Made by a program: the position numbers and the translations under genes
Notes under the pieces: model-generated
Databases searched by the model: none
The model's input: only the letters and a program-made list of their open reading frames with translations
Told to the model about the DNA's origin: nothing
Part shown: positions 5,463-14,471 of the stretch, piece by piece
Numbering within the stretch: position 1 is the first letter of the stretch
How the letters are laid out: every line of letters starts with the position of its first letter
Source of the DNA: a virus
Reading direction: 5' to 3' (one strand)
Length of the DNA stretch: 29,687 bases
IMG/VR virus record: IMGVR_UViG_3300042868_000984
Span: 1-29,687 of that record

Positions 5463-5735
5463 TTAAGCTTCTGCTTCTGGCAGTGCTGCTGGTGCGTTCT
5501 TAGCTTGCTCTGCGGCATACGCAGCTACTACGTCAGCAGTATGCGTTGCAGCGCATATTGCCTGCACGCGAGCATCTTCTGCGCTGTAGTCATCGCCGGG
5601 GGCGACAACGTGACGGTGGAATGTGCCGCTGATCTGTTCGCCGTCTTCGAGGATGGCGGTCTTAGTGCGTACTTGCACTGTGCCGTTCTCAAGAACTTCG
5701 ATGTTATCGACTACTACGTTTTTCTCTAAAGCCAT
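5463..5735 (-). CDS. Hypothetical phage protein between tailspike and lysis genes (90 aa)
   Basis: AGGAG lies well placed before the ATG. The N-terminal 45 residues alternate hydrophobic and polar residues (NVVVDNIEVLENGTVQVRTKT), suggesting a small beta-domain. The C-terminal half is Ala/Glu-rich and helical. Proteins of this shape are common downstream of tail fibre genes and could be fibre accessories or chaperones, but I cannot assign a family. Confidence 0.55.
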   Translation of the reverse strand: MALEKNVVVDNIEVLENGTVQVRTKTAILEDGEQISGTFHRHVVAPGDDYSAEDARVQAICAATHTADVVAAYAAEQAKNAPAALPEAEA

Positions 5736-5780
5736 TTTTATTCTCCTGTTTCCAGACCAGCTATCCCGCTGGACATTAGG

Positions 5781-7598
5781 TTAACCGATAAACATTACCG
5801 TAAATACATAACTGCCGCCAAGACGATTTTTGACGTTCAAGATGCCGCTGTTGTACCAAAGGTTGATTTTTCCATCTACGTCAGGGTTCGACCCTGTTGT
5901 GGAGACTTGGAACACGTTTGAGCCGTGCGCGGCTATAGTGTGTATCTGATTGCTTCCAGTGGCAAATACGCCTTGCGACGTATAATCAAAACTGGCGCTC
6001 ATGCAGAATAAACCACGGCTGGTAAAAAAGAACCTTGCGTCAAAAGCGTGGGAAGCATCGTCCGCTAACGATACGGATTGAACCGACGCTGCTCCGCCAG
6101 CGTTCCCAAATGGATCAGCAAGTGCGCCACCCGCTAACATAGGAGCTTTGTCTGTATCCGAACTGACTGCGTATGAAGCAGTGAACCCTTGGTTCATGCC
6201 ACCCAGCAAAATTCCACCATAAACAACAGGTGTAAAAGTGCTAGATAACACAAAAGGTTTAATGTTTGCTGGCGTTGCAACACCGTCGATGTTGACGACA
6301 TTCGTGGCTACAATATCAAAATTGATGTCCGCTGAGTTCGTTGTCACCGCGCAATAGTTTAGTTTTGGCACAACGATATTGTCCATGCGGAGCGTGCCGT
6401 AAGTCGTAGCTTCGTATCCTATATTCACAATAGCATCGACAGTCTGCGCGTTTACCGAAACGTTGCTGACAGTAATCAGAGGCCTTACAGGTGTTGCCAC
6501 CCCTGCGCCGACAGTTGCCTGCACAATCGAGTCTATCTCTCCGCCAGTAGCAATAGAGTTAAAAACTTGGAGGCCATTAACGATGGCGGAGCCAGTGTCT
6601 TCAGTGTAATCGCTGCCTTGGTAAAACCCAACTAGGACAATGGACGTTTGGAGCGGCGATACGCCACCATAAGGGCTGTATATGAACTGACAGTTTGACA
6701 CAAAGCCAACGCCGTATTGAAAGTTAATTTCAACGCTGCCGCCAAATATTGTGTAGTCCGCATCGCGCACAATAGTTTCATCGCTAACAGTGCCAATAGC
6801 CTGAATTTTTATGGCCCTGCCGCGACAGTTGCGGTATGTGTTGGCGTAAGAATTAACGGTCGAAGGTGCGTATTGACCACCAAAGTTTGTCGGATCAGGC
6901 GCGAAAAACTTGAACCCGTCATAGTCTACGTTATTTGCAGAACCGACAGCATCGCCGCCTGTTATGTCTACGTAAGCGTTTCCATAATGGATGCACTCAC
7001 GAACAAACTTTGTCGCGTCATAGTTTGTTACCGAAATACCTTCAGTCCCTGAAGACCCCGGTGTGCCTGTGCCAGCAGCGCGTGTAATCTTCCGAACGCG
7101 GTTATTAGATATGGTAACAAGCTGGAATGACCCAGAAATAAACGCGCCTTGGTTCCATATCCCCGCGACATTCATGCGGAACTGGAAGAATGTGCAAGCG
7201 TTGACCGTGCAATTTGGAAGTGTATTCAACACAACAGCGGCGGTGTTATAGACGCGCAATCCAGATGCAATCTTGTCAGCGCCATCAAACGACAACCCGT
7301 CAACCGTGAATGAATAGCCAGCAGTTTCAACCGTCATAAGCGGCAGGGTGTTATTGGTTGCTCCGGTATACAAGATTTTTCCGGGGCCGTGAAAAACAAC
7401 GCTTGAAACAAGGGTGGCGCTTAAATTTGACGCCAGCGCATAAGTCCCTGACGGAACATATACTTCGCCGGCGCCAGATTGTAATGCTGCAACAAATGCT
7501 GCCGTGCTGTCCGTTGCCCCATCACCAACAGCGCCAAAATCCAGCACGTTTGCTGGAGCGCCATCGATCATCGAATATGTGGCTTTCGTCAGGCTCAT
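5781..7598 (-). CDS. Second tailspike or depolymerase, pectate-lyase beta-helix (605 aa)
   Basis: The protein opens almost at once with VLDFGAVGDGATDSTAAF (residues 18-35), the start signature of the pectate-lyase-type right-handed beta-helix of phage tailspikes. Asn- and Val-rich rungs run through the middle; the C-terminal part (from about 460) looks like a separate beta-rich trimerisation or binding domain. There is no head-binding domain, unlike the first tailspike at 8566-10926. It may therefore attach through that protein or the fibre at 7614-8552. Expected role: binding or degrading host surface polysaccharide. AAAGG lies ahead of the ATG. Confidence 0.7.
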   Translation of the reverse strand: MSLTKATYSMIDGAPANVLDFGAVGDGATDSTAAFVAALQSGAGEVYVPSGTYALASNLSATLVSSVVFHGPGKILYTGATNNTLPLMTVETAGYSFTVDGLSFDGADKIASGLRVYNTAAVVLNTLPNCTVNACTFFQFRMNVAGIWNQGAFISGSFQLVTISNNRVRKITRAAGTGTPGSSGTEGISVTNYDATKFVRECIHYGNAYVDITGGDAVGSANNVDYDGFKFFAPDPTNFGGQYAPSTVNSYANTYRNCRGRAIKIQAIGTVSDETIVRDADYTIFGGSVEINFQYGVGFVSNCQFIYSPYGGVSPLQTSIVLVGFYQGSDYTEDTGSAIVNGLQVFNSIATGGEIDSIVQATVGAGVATPVRPLITVSNVSVNAQTVDAIVNIGYEATTYGTLRMDNIVVPKLNYCAVTTNSADINFDIVATNVVNIDGVATPANIKPFVLSSTFTPVVYGGILLGGMNQGFTASYAVSSDTDKAPMLAGGALADPFGNAGGAASVQSVSLADDASHAFDARFFFTSRGLFCMSASFDYTSQGVFATGSNQIHTIAAHGSNVFQVSTTGSNPDVDGKINLWYNSGILNVKNRLGGSYVFTVMFIG

Positions 7599-7613
7599 TT
7601 TATGTACCTTTTA

Positions 7614-8552
7614 TCAAACAAAATATGTGATGGTAAAACTTATGCCTGCCGCTGGTGTTATAGCTGTCATCGCATATACTTGAACATTAAAGGCAAGCAC
7701 AACAGAACCTTGGTTTACGTTTCCAGTTCCGGCTGCTCCTTCGCCCGTGGTGCTTACCGTAAAAGGTAAGTTTGAAACAATTATACCCCCAGACGTTACA
7801 GAGATTGAAGTTGCTCCAGATACGCTACCCCTTACGGTTACAGCGCGGCCAATTTTTGTATATGTTCCGCTTGAACTGAACGCACCAACAACAGTTAGCC
7901 CCGGCCCTTGGTTTGGTGTCCAAGTGCCTTCTTCATAGTCATTCAGCAATTCGCTGGTCATGCCAGCCCCATGCGTAGACGCGCTGAAGTCGATACCTTT
8001 GCCAGCAGTGCCAATTACGAGGTTACCCGCAGAAACAGTGACATTTCCGCCAGAGGCAAAATACATACGATATGTTGCCGCGCTACCTGCGGAAATATAC
8101 AAATCGGTACTATTGTTGGGTGACCCCATATACCAGTTTTCATAGCCTGTACGGAGAAACTGAATGTTGGGGCTAGCAGCGGCTGCAATTAGCCTTAAGT
8201 TAGACCCAACCGCGCCAGTTCCTGTAGAGGTAATATTTCCCGTAGCCGCAATGGATGATGTTTCTAAACCTGAAGCAACTATACGCAGGCGCTCCGTCCC
8301 GCCTTGGCTAAACGCAATTAAGTCCGCCCCCGGCGACCACATACCTGTATTGGTGTCACCAGTAAATGTGTAAGAAGGTAACGCTGCCGTGCCTAAGCCG
8401 TTGGCTACGCTGCTAGAGCTTACAGATCGCCCCGCCGTAAGATCGGCAACCGAAACCTTGACGGTGCTACCTCCCTGCACAATCGGTAAAACTTCCGTCC
8501 CCGCTAAGGGGGTAGCAGATGCGGTTAATGCAGAAATTTTCTTGTCGGCCAT
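7614..8552 (-). CDS. Tail fibre-like protein (312 aa)
   Basis: The N-terminus (KKISALTASATPLAGTEVLP) is a common opening of phage fibre proteins. A Ser/Thr/Gly-rich repetitive body follows, including TGDTNTGMWSPGADLIAFSQ-type rungs, which I know from fibre shafts. Then comes ELLNDYEEGTWTP (about 205-217), another frequent fibre element, and a beta-rich C-terminal domain. It lies between the two tailspikes, so it may be a linker or third adsorption protein. AAAGGA precedes the ATG. Structural role is confident; receptor is unknown. Confidence 0.65.
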   Translation of the reverse strand: MADKKISALTASATPLAGTEVLPIVQGGSTVKVSVADLTAGRSVSSSSVANGLGTAALPSYTFTGDTNTGMWSPGADLIAFSQGGTERLRIVASGLETSSIAATGNITSTGTGAVGSNLRLIAAAASPNIQFLRTGYENWYMGSPNNSTDLYISAGSAATYRMYFASGGNVTVSAGNLVIGTAGKGIDFSASTHGAGMTSELLNDYEEGTWTPNQGPGLTVVGAFSSSGTYTKIGRAVTVRGSVSGATSISVTSGGIIVSNLPFTVSTTGEGAAGTGNVNQGSVVLAFNVQVYAMTAITPAAGISFTITYFV

Positions 8553-8565
8553 TTATTAAAATCCT

Positions 8566-10926
8566 TTATAGATTGCCAGTACTTACCCATGTTCCGGGGG
8601 TTCCCGCTACCGTACACATCCAACCTTTAGGTTGACCAACCGCAGGTGTGCTGTTCGCAGACTGATCTCCGACATCCCATGCGCCCGTTGCGGGAGCAGC
8701 AGTAGTTTGCCATGTGAACTTATCACCTAGTCGAGTCACAATTCGTCCAACAGTAGCGCCGCCCAGAGCAGCTCCTGACACTTGTGTCGTGACATTAATG
8801 AAGCGGTTGTCTACAAGCGGGATAGTGTGGTTTCCAGTAGTTCCCGAAATCATAAACCCAGTGTTGCAATCGCGGAACGTATTGCGTTCGTATATATAGT
8901 TAGGTGATCGTCCGGTAGTATAATATTGGGCTGCATAGAAGCCGTAGTAGAAATTATCTATTTCGTTATCAATTATGCGGGCATTTTCAGTTTGCGATGA
9001 AATTCTAATTCCGGCGTTTTGATCGCTCACCGTTGTGTTGTCATTTCCAGTAATCCGATTTCCTTTGACAACCAAAGTGCGCGTTGAAGCCTGCATATCT
9101 ATTGCAATACCGGTAACGGCGCTACCAGACGTGCGAACAATACGATTACGAACAATGTTATGCCCTGCAATGTTTGCGTTTCCAGCATTTGGGACCACAC
9201 TAATGTCATTACCGACATTGCTCAAGAATGTGTTGTCCGCAACTTCTACAAAAGCACTGTTGGTCGTAAGCACTAAGCCTTTGCCAAGTGACCCTTGGAC
9301 AGTGTTGCTGCGTATTGACGCGGAGATAACAGGAGCAGTAGTAGCATTAACAGTGATGCCGCCTGTGTTTACGTTTGTATTTTGAAAGCGCGATATATAA
9401 TTTCCGACAACTTCTTCGTAGCCAGACTGGACAAAATAGATTCCGCCAGAAAGAGTATTGGCCGTGTCATAGCCGTTTAGATCGCAAATGTTATTAGCAA
9501 TGATAACGGGACCAGACGAAACGCCTTGCTTATAAATGCCTGTCCAGCGTGTGTTGCGGCAAACATTTCCTGACACAACGGTGCGGGGGCCGGAAACTGT
9601 GCTTGAGTTATAACCGATAACAATCCCATGCCGCCTGTTTCCGCCGGTTGCGGCCAACGCCCACGTCCCTGTTTCCGTGCAGGTTGTAGTGTCAAGCGTT
9701 ACACAAGTATTGTTGGATACCAAAATGTCGCCGTCATACCCAAGAGCGTCAATAAAAATGCCTTGGCTGTTATTAGACAGGCAGAAATTGCCGTCTATGA
9801 TGTGGCGTTCCGATGCTCCTGATGAGTAGAGCAAAATATCGGCGGCTGAAGCTGCGGGGCCAGCGCCTGACGTATATTTTCCGCCATATATGCGGTTGCC
9901 GCGGACTACGCTGTTTTGAACATTGCGGATGTGAACGCCGACGCCGCCGAGATCGCCTAGTTCTAGAAAGCAATCCAAAACAGACAGGTTATTTACAGCG
10001 GACGCATATACGCAGTTTACAAAATCAGTATCATTGCCGTCCGCGACTTTCAGACGAAGCGCGCGAAATGTATTGCTGTTGCCAGCAATAAACACGTCTT
10101 TGTTTAGTGTAACTTGCTGGATAAGACTATCCCAGCCATCGCCATAAACCGTGACGCCGTTTGGTACGGTTATGTCGTCAGTAATTTTGTAATATGTTGT
10201 TGTCGCAGGGACATATACAGCCGCCACGCCGTTGTTAACCGCAGCTTGAATAGCTACCGTGTCATCTGTTACACCATCACCAACAGCACCGAAGTCCTTG
10301 ACCGAAACATATTGCTCCAGTTTGGTCTGAACAGTCTGTAGTGTCGCTCCAGCGGCAGTCAGGGTGTAACTGATGTCATTGGCATTACCACTGTTAATGA
10401 TGCCCGTTTCGTTCGTCATAATCTCAATGCTGGAACTCAGCGGTGGAGCAATTGAGAACGTAATGGTGTTGCCAGATAGGGTATAGCTATCCTTTTCCTG
10501 ATAGACGCCATTGATAAAGATATTGGTTGCTAGGATAGTGCTAGGCGATGCCGATAGAACGAAGGCCACTTGAACACCATTACCAACAAAGTCGTTTTTG
10601 ACAACAGACGCAGAGACAGCAGCAGGATCGAAGCCATAGCCTACAGGACTGTAGAGAACGAACTCCTCACGCTTGTTGCGGATTGTAATTGAGAACTCGC
10701 CACCAGTGTAAAGCAGTGCAGGCGTGCCGTTACGATAGGCATAGCCGTTGCTTGTGCGGATTGGCTGAGTAGCTGGAATGGTAAGGTTAGCGTCCCAAAA
10801 TACCTGAATCGGATTCTGTTCAGGGTCTTGGTTAATCTCACCGATATACAGGTAGCCGTCATCCAGCGGCGTGCCGTCTAGATCAGTGAATATTGGGTAA
10901 GGGCCAGTAACTTGAGTAAGTGCCAT
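8566..10926 (-). CDS. Tailspike with P22-type head-binding domain (786 aa)
   Basis: Residues about 8-105 match the P22 tailspike head-binding domain pattern: a DGYLYIGEINQDP core, QPIRTSNGYAYRNGTPALLY, and the end SPVGYGFDPAAV. A small beta-domain (about 108-172, with IFINGVYQEKDSYTL) follows. The beta-helix begins at residues 207-220 (VSVKDFGAVGDGVTDD) and continues with many parallel beta-helix rungs (for example NSVVRGNRIYGG, DNEIDNFYYG). The end is a short domain with GWMCTVAGTPGTWVS. The protein should dock to the P22-type tail hub and bind or cleave host polysaccharide. Catalytic residues cannot be named by eye. Confidence 0.85.
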   Translation of the reverse strand: MALTQVTGPYPIFTDLDGTPLDDGYLYIGEINQDPEQNPIQVFWDANLTIPATQPIRTSNGYAYRNGTPALLYTGGEFSITIRNKREEFVLYSPVGYGFDPAAVSASVVKNDFVGNGVQVAFVLSASPSTILATNIFINGVYQEKDSYTLSGNTITFSIAPPLSSSIEIMTNETGIINSGNANDISYTLTAAGATLQTVQTKLEQYVSVKDFGAVGDGVTDDTVAIQAAVNNGVAAVYVPATTTYYKITDDITVPNGVTVYGDGWDSLIQQVTLNKDVFIAGNSNTFRALRLKVADGNDTDFVNCVYASAVNNLSVLDCFLELGDLGGVGVHIRNVQNSVVRGNRIYGGKYTSGAGPAASAADILLYSSGASERHIIDGNFCLSNNSQGIFIDALGYDGDILVSNNTCVTLDTTTCTETGTWALAATGGNRRHGIVIGYNSSTVSGPRTVVSGNVCRNTRWTGIYKQGVSSGPVIIANNICDLNGYDTANTLSGGIYFVQSGYEEVVGNYISRFQNTNVNTGGITVNATTAPVISASIRSNTVQGSLGKGLVLTTNSAFVEVADNTFLSNVGNDISVVPNAGNANIAGHNIVRNRIVRTSGSAVTGIAIDMQASTRTLVVKGNRITGNDNTTVSDQNAGIRISSQTENARIIDNEIDNFYYGFYAAQYYTTGRSPNYIYERNTFRDCNTGFMISGTTGNHTIPLVDNRFINVTTQVSGAALGGATVGRIVTRLGDKFTWQTTAAPATGAWDVGDQSANSTPAVGQPKGWMCTVAGTPGTWVSTGNL

Positions 10927-10984
10927 TAGAACTTAATCCCTTGCGTCGTTAGGCTTATAGCCGAAATTATGTTGCAGCGAAAGG

Positions 10985-13900
10985 TCATTGTGGCATTTCT
11001 ACTGTTGGCGCACCGGATGGTGATTCAGGCTGTTGCTGCCCATCCATTTGCGGAGCTGCTGCGCTCAATGTAGAATTTAACCAAACCTTTGGATCATCGC
11101 TGATTCCAAATGCTTTTGCGTATGAACGGAAGCGTTGGTTCATTGATAATTTATTTACAGCAGCTTTAGATGGAGCGCCTTGTGATGCGCTTTGCTCTAA
11201 GGCGTCCAAAAATGCTGGGTCTTTAAAGAGCTGTTGTGCGGCATCTAATTTATTTTTGCCAAGCTTGCTCATCCAATCAATTATGTCTGGAACAAACATA
11301 TTAACCCCAGGAGTGCTTCCAGCAACAAATCCAACGCCACGTTTTACCATACTTGAATTGAGGAAGTTTTGCAGCTTTCCTTGCGCCGCAAGTGACTTAC
11401 GCAGCGTGGCTTGTGTTGTTGCTCCAGTTCCCAAGCCTGAGACTGATCTAGCCTCAGTCATTCTTTTGGAAACGGTCAACAATGAATTCATGGCCTTTAC
11501 CCAGTCAGGCCCCATCTCTTTAGCAATCTGCCCAAAGACTTCAGGATTGGCGCGTAATGCAGGGTAAAAATCACGGAACTCTGCAAAGCCAAATCCTTGC
11601 GACGCCTTAGAACGTGTTGCTGATGCAATCGCGGTAGCCAAAGCTTCCTTGCGATATTCCTCAGGAACAGTTTTCATCAATTTATTGAATTTGCGTGCGC
11701 CACCCGTTTTGGATTCGCTTATCGCGCCAAGAAGAAGTGAATTTAAATCGCCCTCAAGGTCACGCCCAAAAGCCGAAACCATACGCTTGCCCAAAGCTGA
11801 TTGCTTTGCATACAACAAGTTTGCAGCACGCAGATTCCGGCGCGTTTCTTCGCCTGCAATGCGCTCAACATTGTCTAATTGATCTTTTGCAAGAGCACCC
11901 TCAAGACGCGTCAATGAAGCCTCATCCAGTGAACCATAAGGGCTTTCTTTACCTTCTTTGGCTCTTCGAATAAGGTTCTTTTCCCGTATCAATCGACCAT
12001 AGGTAATGTCGCCTGCACCAGCTTCGCCAGTTTGGAAAAGGTCAAGCAGCTTTTTTTCCTGCTGATTCAAACCACCTTCGCCAACTTCTGCCACAACATC
12101 TTGCAAGGTTGTAAATAAATTATCGAGATTAACAGGGACGTTTGCAGAAACGCCTTCATCAACCTTTTTATACAACGCTGAAGCTTGGCTCTTCAAAGCA
12201 TTTTTAGATTGCTCAAGACCAGTTTTGATTTTCTGAGAAACCGCTCCAGTTGCTGGAACGCCCTCAATAAACAAAGCATCAAACTGCTGCGAAATATTAT
12301 CCGCGTTATCAATAGCGTTGCGAAGGGTAACGTCCCATTCACCCTGTGCAGGGGTTCCAAATTGCGAACGCTCTAACCCAAGTGCGGCCCTGATCTGGGG
12401 GTTGTCAGCATACACATCGATCGGAAGCTCAAAGCCTAAGCTTTCAGCAGCAGCTTTAGCTTCAGGATTGATTTCGGCTAACTCAATGATTTTTTGCTGT
12501 GCCGCTTTACCCTGAGCACCTTTTTTGGTTGCTGTGGAAATGAGGTTATCAAGTTCTTCTGTAGGAATAAAGCGAGATGGCGCAGCGGCTTCAGTAACAA
12601 CTTCTTCTGCAACTCCAGCTACTGGTGCTGCCATTGGTGCAGCTTGTGTAGGCATAATGGGAGCTTCAGGGACTATTGCAGCAGGAGAAGGCATTCCCAT
12701 TCCAGATGGCACTTCTGGAGCCGATGGAACAGGTATAGCTTCTGGCAATGCTCCGGCTGGGCCTCTACGCAAATTGCGAACACCAGAAACAACAAGAGGA
12801 ATAGCTTCTGCAAGAAGTTGACCGCCAGCGCCACCAGCACCAGCAAGAGCAATTTCGCTAGGGTCAAATGTACCGCCAGCAGCAGCTTGTGTTGCCTCAA
12901 TACCAGCTTGCGTTAATGCAGCACCACCAGCAGCGCCTGCAACCGTCCTAGCGGCCCCAGCAGGCGTGAACGCAAAAATACCACCAGCAGCACGAGGAAC
13001 ATCGCTAAAGCGGAAGCCAGGTTTAATTCCGTACTCTTTACCATTTTGCGATCGAAGGATGTAGTTACCCTTGGCATCCTGACGCACTTCAACACCAGGA
13101 TAATTGGCTTGAATAATCTTAACGGATTCTTCTGGGCTTGTGAACATTGTACCAAGAGCAGTTCCCGCACTAGCAAGAGAAAGCTCATTTAGCTCAGGCA
13201 TGGTTGTCCAGTCAGGAGCAGCCTCAATCTCAGGCGTGCTGCGTTCTGAGCCAGTTATCGTTTCAGCAACGCCTTCAAAAAAGCCCATGTCTTTTGTGAC
13301 ATCTTCCATTGGGGCGAGGTATGGAACGAACTGTAGTTGACGTTTGGTATCTTCTTGAAGCTTTGCGATAGTTTCAGGCGTTAATGCTGAACCGACATTT
13401 CTCATTGAAATGGCGCTTAGTTCTTCAATGGATTTACCGCTTTGCCACGCCGCCTGCAATTCTCTTGCATTTCGAAGATCTCTGTCCGCAACAACACGTT
13501 CACCTGGACGCGCTGCCGCTAAACCAGCTACAGGAGCCTCAGCCGCCCCCGCTGCAGGTGGAATGATTGGATTTCCCTGAGCATCAATAAACCCAAGGCT
13601 CTGCAAATTCTTATTAGCCTGCTCAAGACCATAAGGCCCAGCCGCGCTACCAAGTCCAAGTATGCTTAAATCCCGCTGCCTTTTAAGAGTTTCCCGCTCT
13701 TTTGCATCAGCACCTGCACCTGGAAAAAATATAGATATTTGGTTTGTAATTTCCTCAGGCGTAATTGCTGCACCACTTTCACGACGCAATGTCGCCATGG
13801 CAAAATTCTTTGCAGCCGAACGATAAAGGCGACGGTCAGTATCAGAAAATCTATTAGCTAAACTAGTAGGAAGAACCTCTTGAGTAGCAAGTGCAATAAG

Positions 13901-14182
13901 ATCATCAGGAGTTAAATTTAAACGCTCAAGCTCAATCTGCGAACTGCGTGCACGTTGATAAAAATCAAGAGCTTTAGACTGACCTTCTGTCAACTCTGCG
14001 GATGACTTTTTGAATTTTGCTTCTTCGCGCTCTTCCGAGCGTTTTTTGATGTCAAGCTCCTCTGCCTGACGCTCTTCCTCAGCTATTTCCGCTCGTGACT
14101 TGGGTATAACTACCCCTCTAGGCGCACTAGATGTGCCTTGCGGAGAAGCAACAGGAAGTTCCCAAGGATTAGTTTGCGCCAT
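10985..14182 (-). CDS. Large DNA-ejection (internal virion) protein (1065 aa)
   Basis: I use the ATG at 14182, one base after the stop of the M15 peptidase gene. A TTG at 14194 would add four residues. A highly charged helical N-terminus (about 27-90, Glu/Lys/Arg) is followed by a domain with the pattern RRESGAAITPEEI...FFPGAGAD (about 133-160) that I associate with phage injection proteins. Next is a long Gly/Ala-rich hydrophobic stretch (about 398-468) that could insert in membranes, then Pro/Ala linkers and long helices. By position it corresponds to P22 gp16/gp20 or T7 gp16. Expected role: forming the trans-envelope DNA channel. Confidence 0.7.
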   Translation of the reverse strand: MAQTNPWELPVASPQGTSSAPRGVVIPKSRAEIAEEERQAEELDIKKRSEEREEAKFKKSSAELTEGQSKALDFYQRARSSQIELERLNLTPDDLIALATQEVLPTSLANRFSDTDRRLYRSAAKNFAMATLRRESGAAITPEEITNQISIFFPGAGADAKERETLKRQRDLSILGLGSAAGPYGLEQANKNLQSLGFIDAQGNPIIPPAAGAAEAPVAGLAAARPGERVVADRDLRNARELQAAWQSGKSIEELSAISMRNVGSALTPETIAKLQEDTKRQLQFVPYLAPMEDVTKDMGFFEGVAETITGSERSTPEIEAAPDWTTMPELNELSLASAGTALGTMFTSPEESVKIIQANYPGVEVRQDAKGNYILRSQNGKEYGIKPGFRFSDVPRAAGGIFAFTPAGAARTVAGAAGGAALTQAGIEATQAAAGGTFDPSEIALAGAGGAGGQLLAEAIPLVVSGVRNLRRGPAGALPEAIPVPSAPEVPSGMGMPSPAAIVPEAPIMPTQAAPMAAPVAGVAEEVVTEAAAPSRFIPTEELDNLISTATKKGAQGKAAQQKIIELAEINPEAKAAAESLGFELPIDVYADNPQIRAALGLERSQFGTPAQGEWDVTLRNAIDNADNISQQFDALFIEGVPATGAVSQKIKTGLEQSKNALKSQASALYKKVDEGVSANVPVNLDNLFTTLQDVVAEVGEGGLNQQEKKLLDLFQTGEAGAGDITYGRLIREKNLIRRAKEGKESPYGSLDEASLTRLEGALAKDQLDNVERIAGEETRRNLRAANLLYAKQSALGKRMVSAFGRDLEGDLNSLLLGAISESKTGGARKFNKLMKTVPEEYRKEALATAIASATRSKASQGFGFAEFRDFYPALRANPEVFGQIAKEMGPDWVKAMNSLLTVSKRMTEARSVSGLGTGATTQATLRKSLAAQGKLQNFLNSSMVKRGVGFVAGSTPGVNMFVPDIIDWMSKLGKNKLDAAQQLFKDPAFLDALEQSASQGAPSKAAVNKLSMNQRFRSYAKAFGISDDPKVWLNSTLSAAAPQMDGQQQPESPSGAPTVEMPQ

Positions 14183-14183
14183 A

Positions 14184-14471
14184 TTAATTTCCAATCACAA
14201 CGTGCCAGTGAGGGCCAGTAGCAAATCTTGATGGGTTTTTCACCTCATCGCGTGCCTCAATAATTTTATAACCAGCATTTTTAATGCTAGAAATGTATTC
14301 CTTAAATGTCACACCAGGTATTGGAGCAATATCAACTGCTCCTTTCGTGCGAGCATGATATGACCTTGGATTCTTTTTCGACAACGGATCATTCGGCCCA
14401 CGGTAGCCAGATGTTATCCTTGCATTAGGAAACAGTTCACCAATCACAGCAGGGCCATCAGCGAAAGCCAC
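14184..14471 (-). CDS. Small M15-type peptidase, virion-associated (95 aa)
   Basis: The sequence has the features of a minimal Peptidase M15 domain: ITSGYRGP (19-26), SYHARTKGAVDI (37-48) with the zinc ligands His39 and Asp47, and the C-terminal GPHWHVV with the last histidines. Such domains cut D-Ala-containing or cross-link peptide bonds in peptidoglycan. It lies between two ejection protein genes and far from the lysis genes, so it probably helps local wall opening during DNA entry. The start is GTG at 14471, preceded by a 19-base hairpin and then a perfect AAGGAGGT; a GTG at 14447 is an alternative. Overlaps the upstream gene by 14 bases. Confidence 0.65.
   Translation of the reverse strand: MAFADGPAVIGELFPNARITSGYRGPNDPLSKKNPRSYHARTKGAVDIAPIPGVTFKEYISSIKNAGYKIIEARDEVKNPSRFATGPHWHVVIGN

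Noticed and set aside
5757-5772. Small inverted repeat CCAGC/GCTGG between the 605-aa tailspike and the next gene
   Set aside because: Only five base pairs, no T-tract on either strand. Too weak to call a terminator or operator.
12494-12916. Plus-strand open frame of 140 codons with Cys/Trp-rich runs
   Set aside because: Complement of the Gly/Ala/Pro-rich part of the ejection protein. The odd composition is explained by that.
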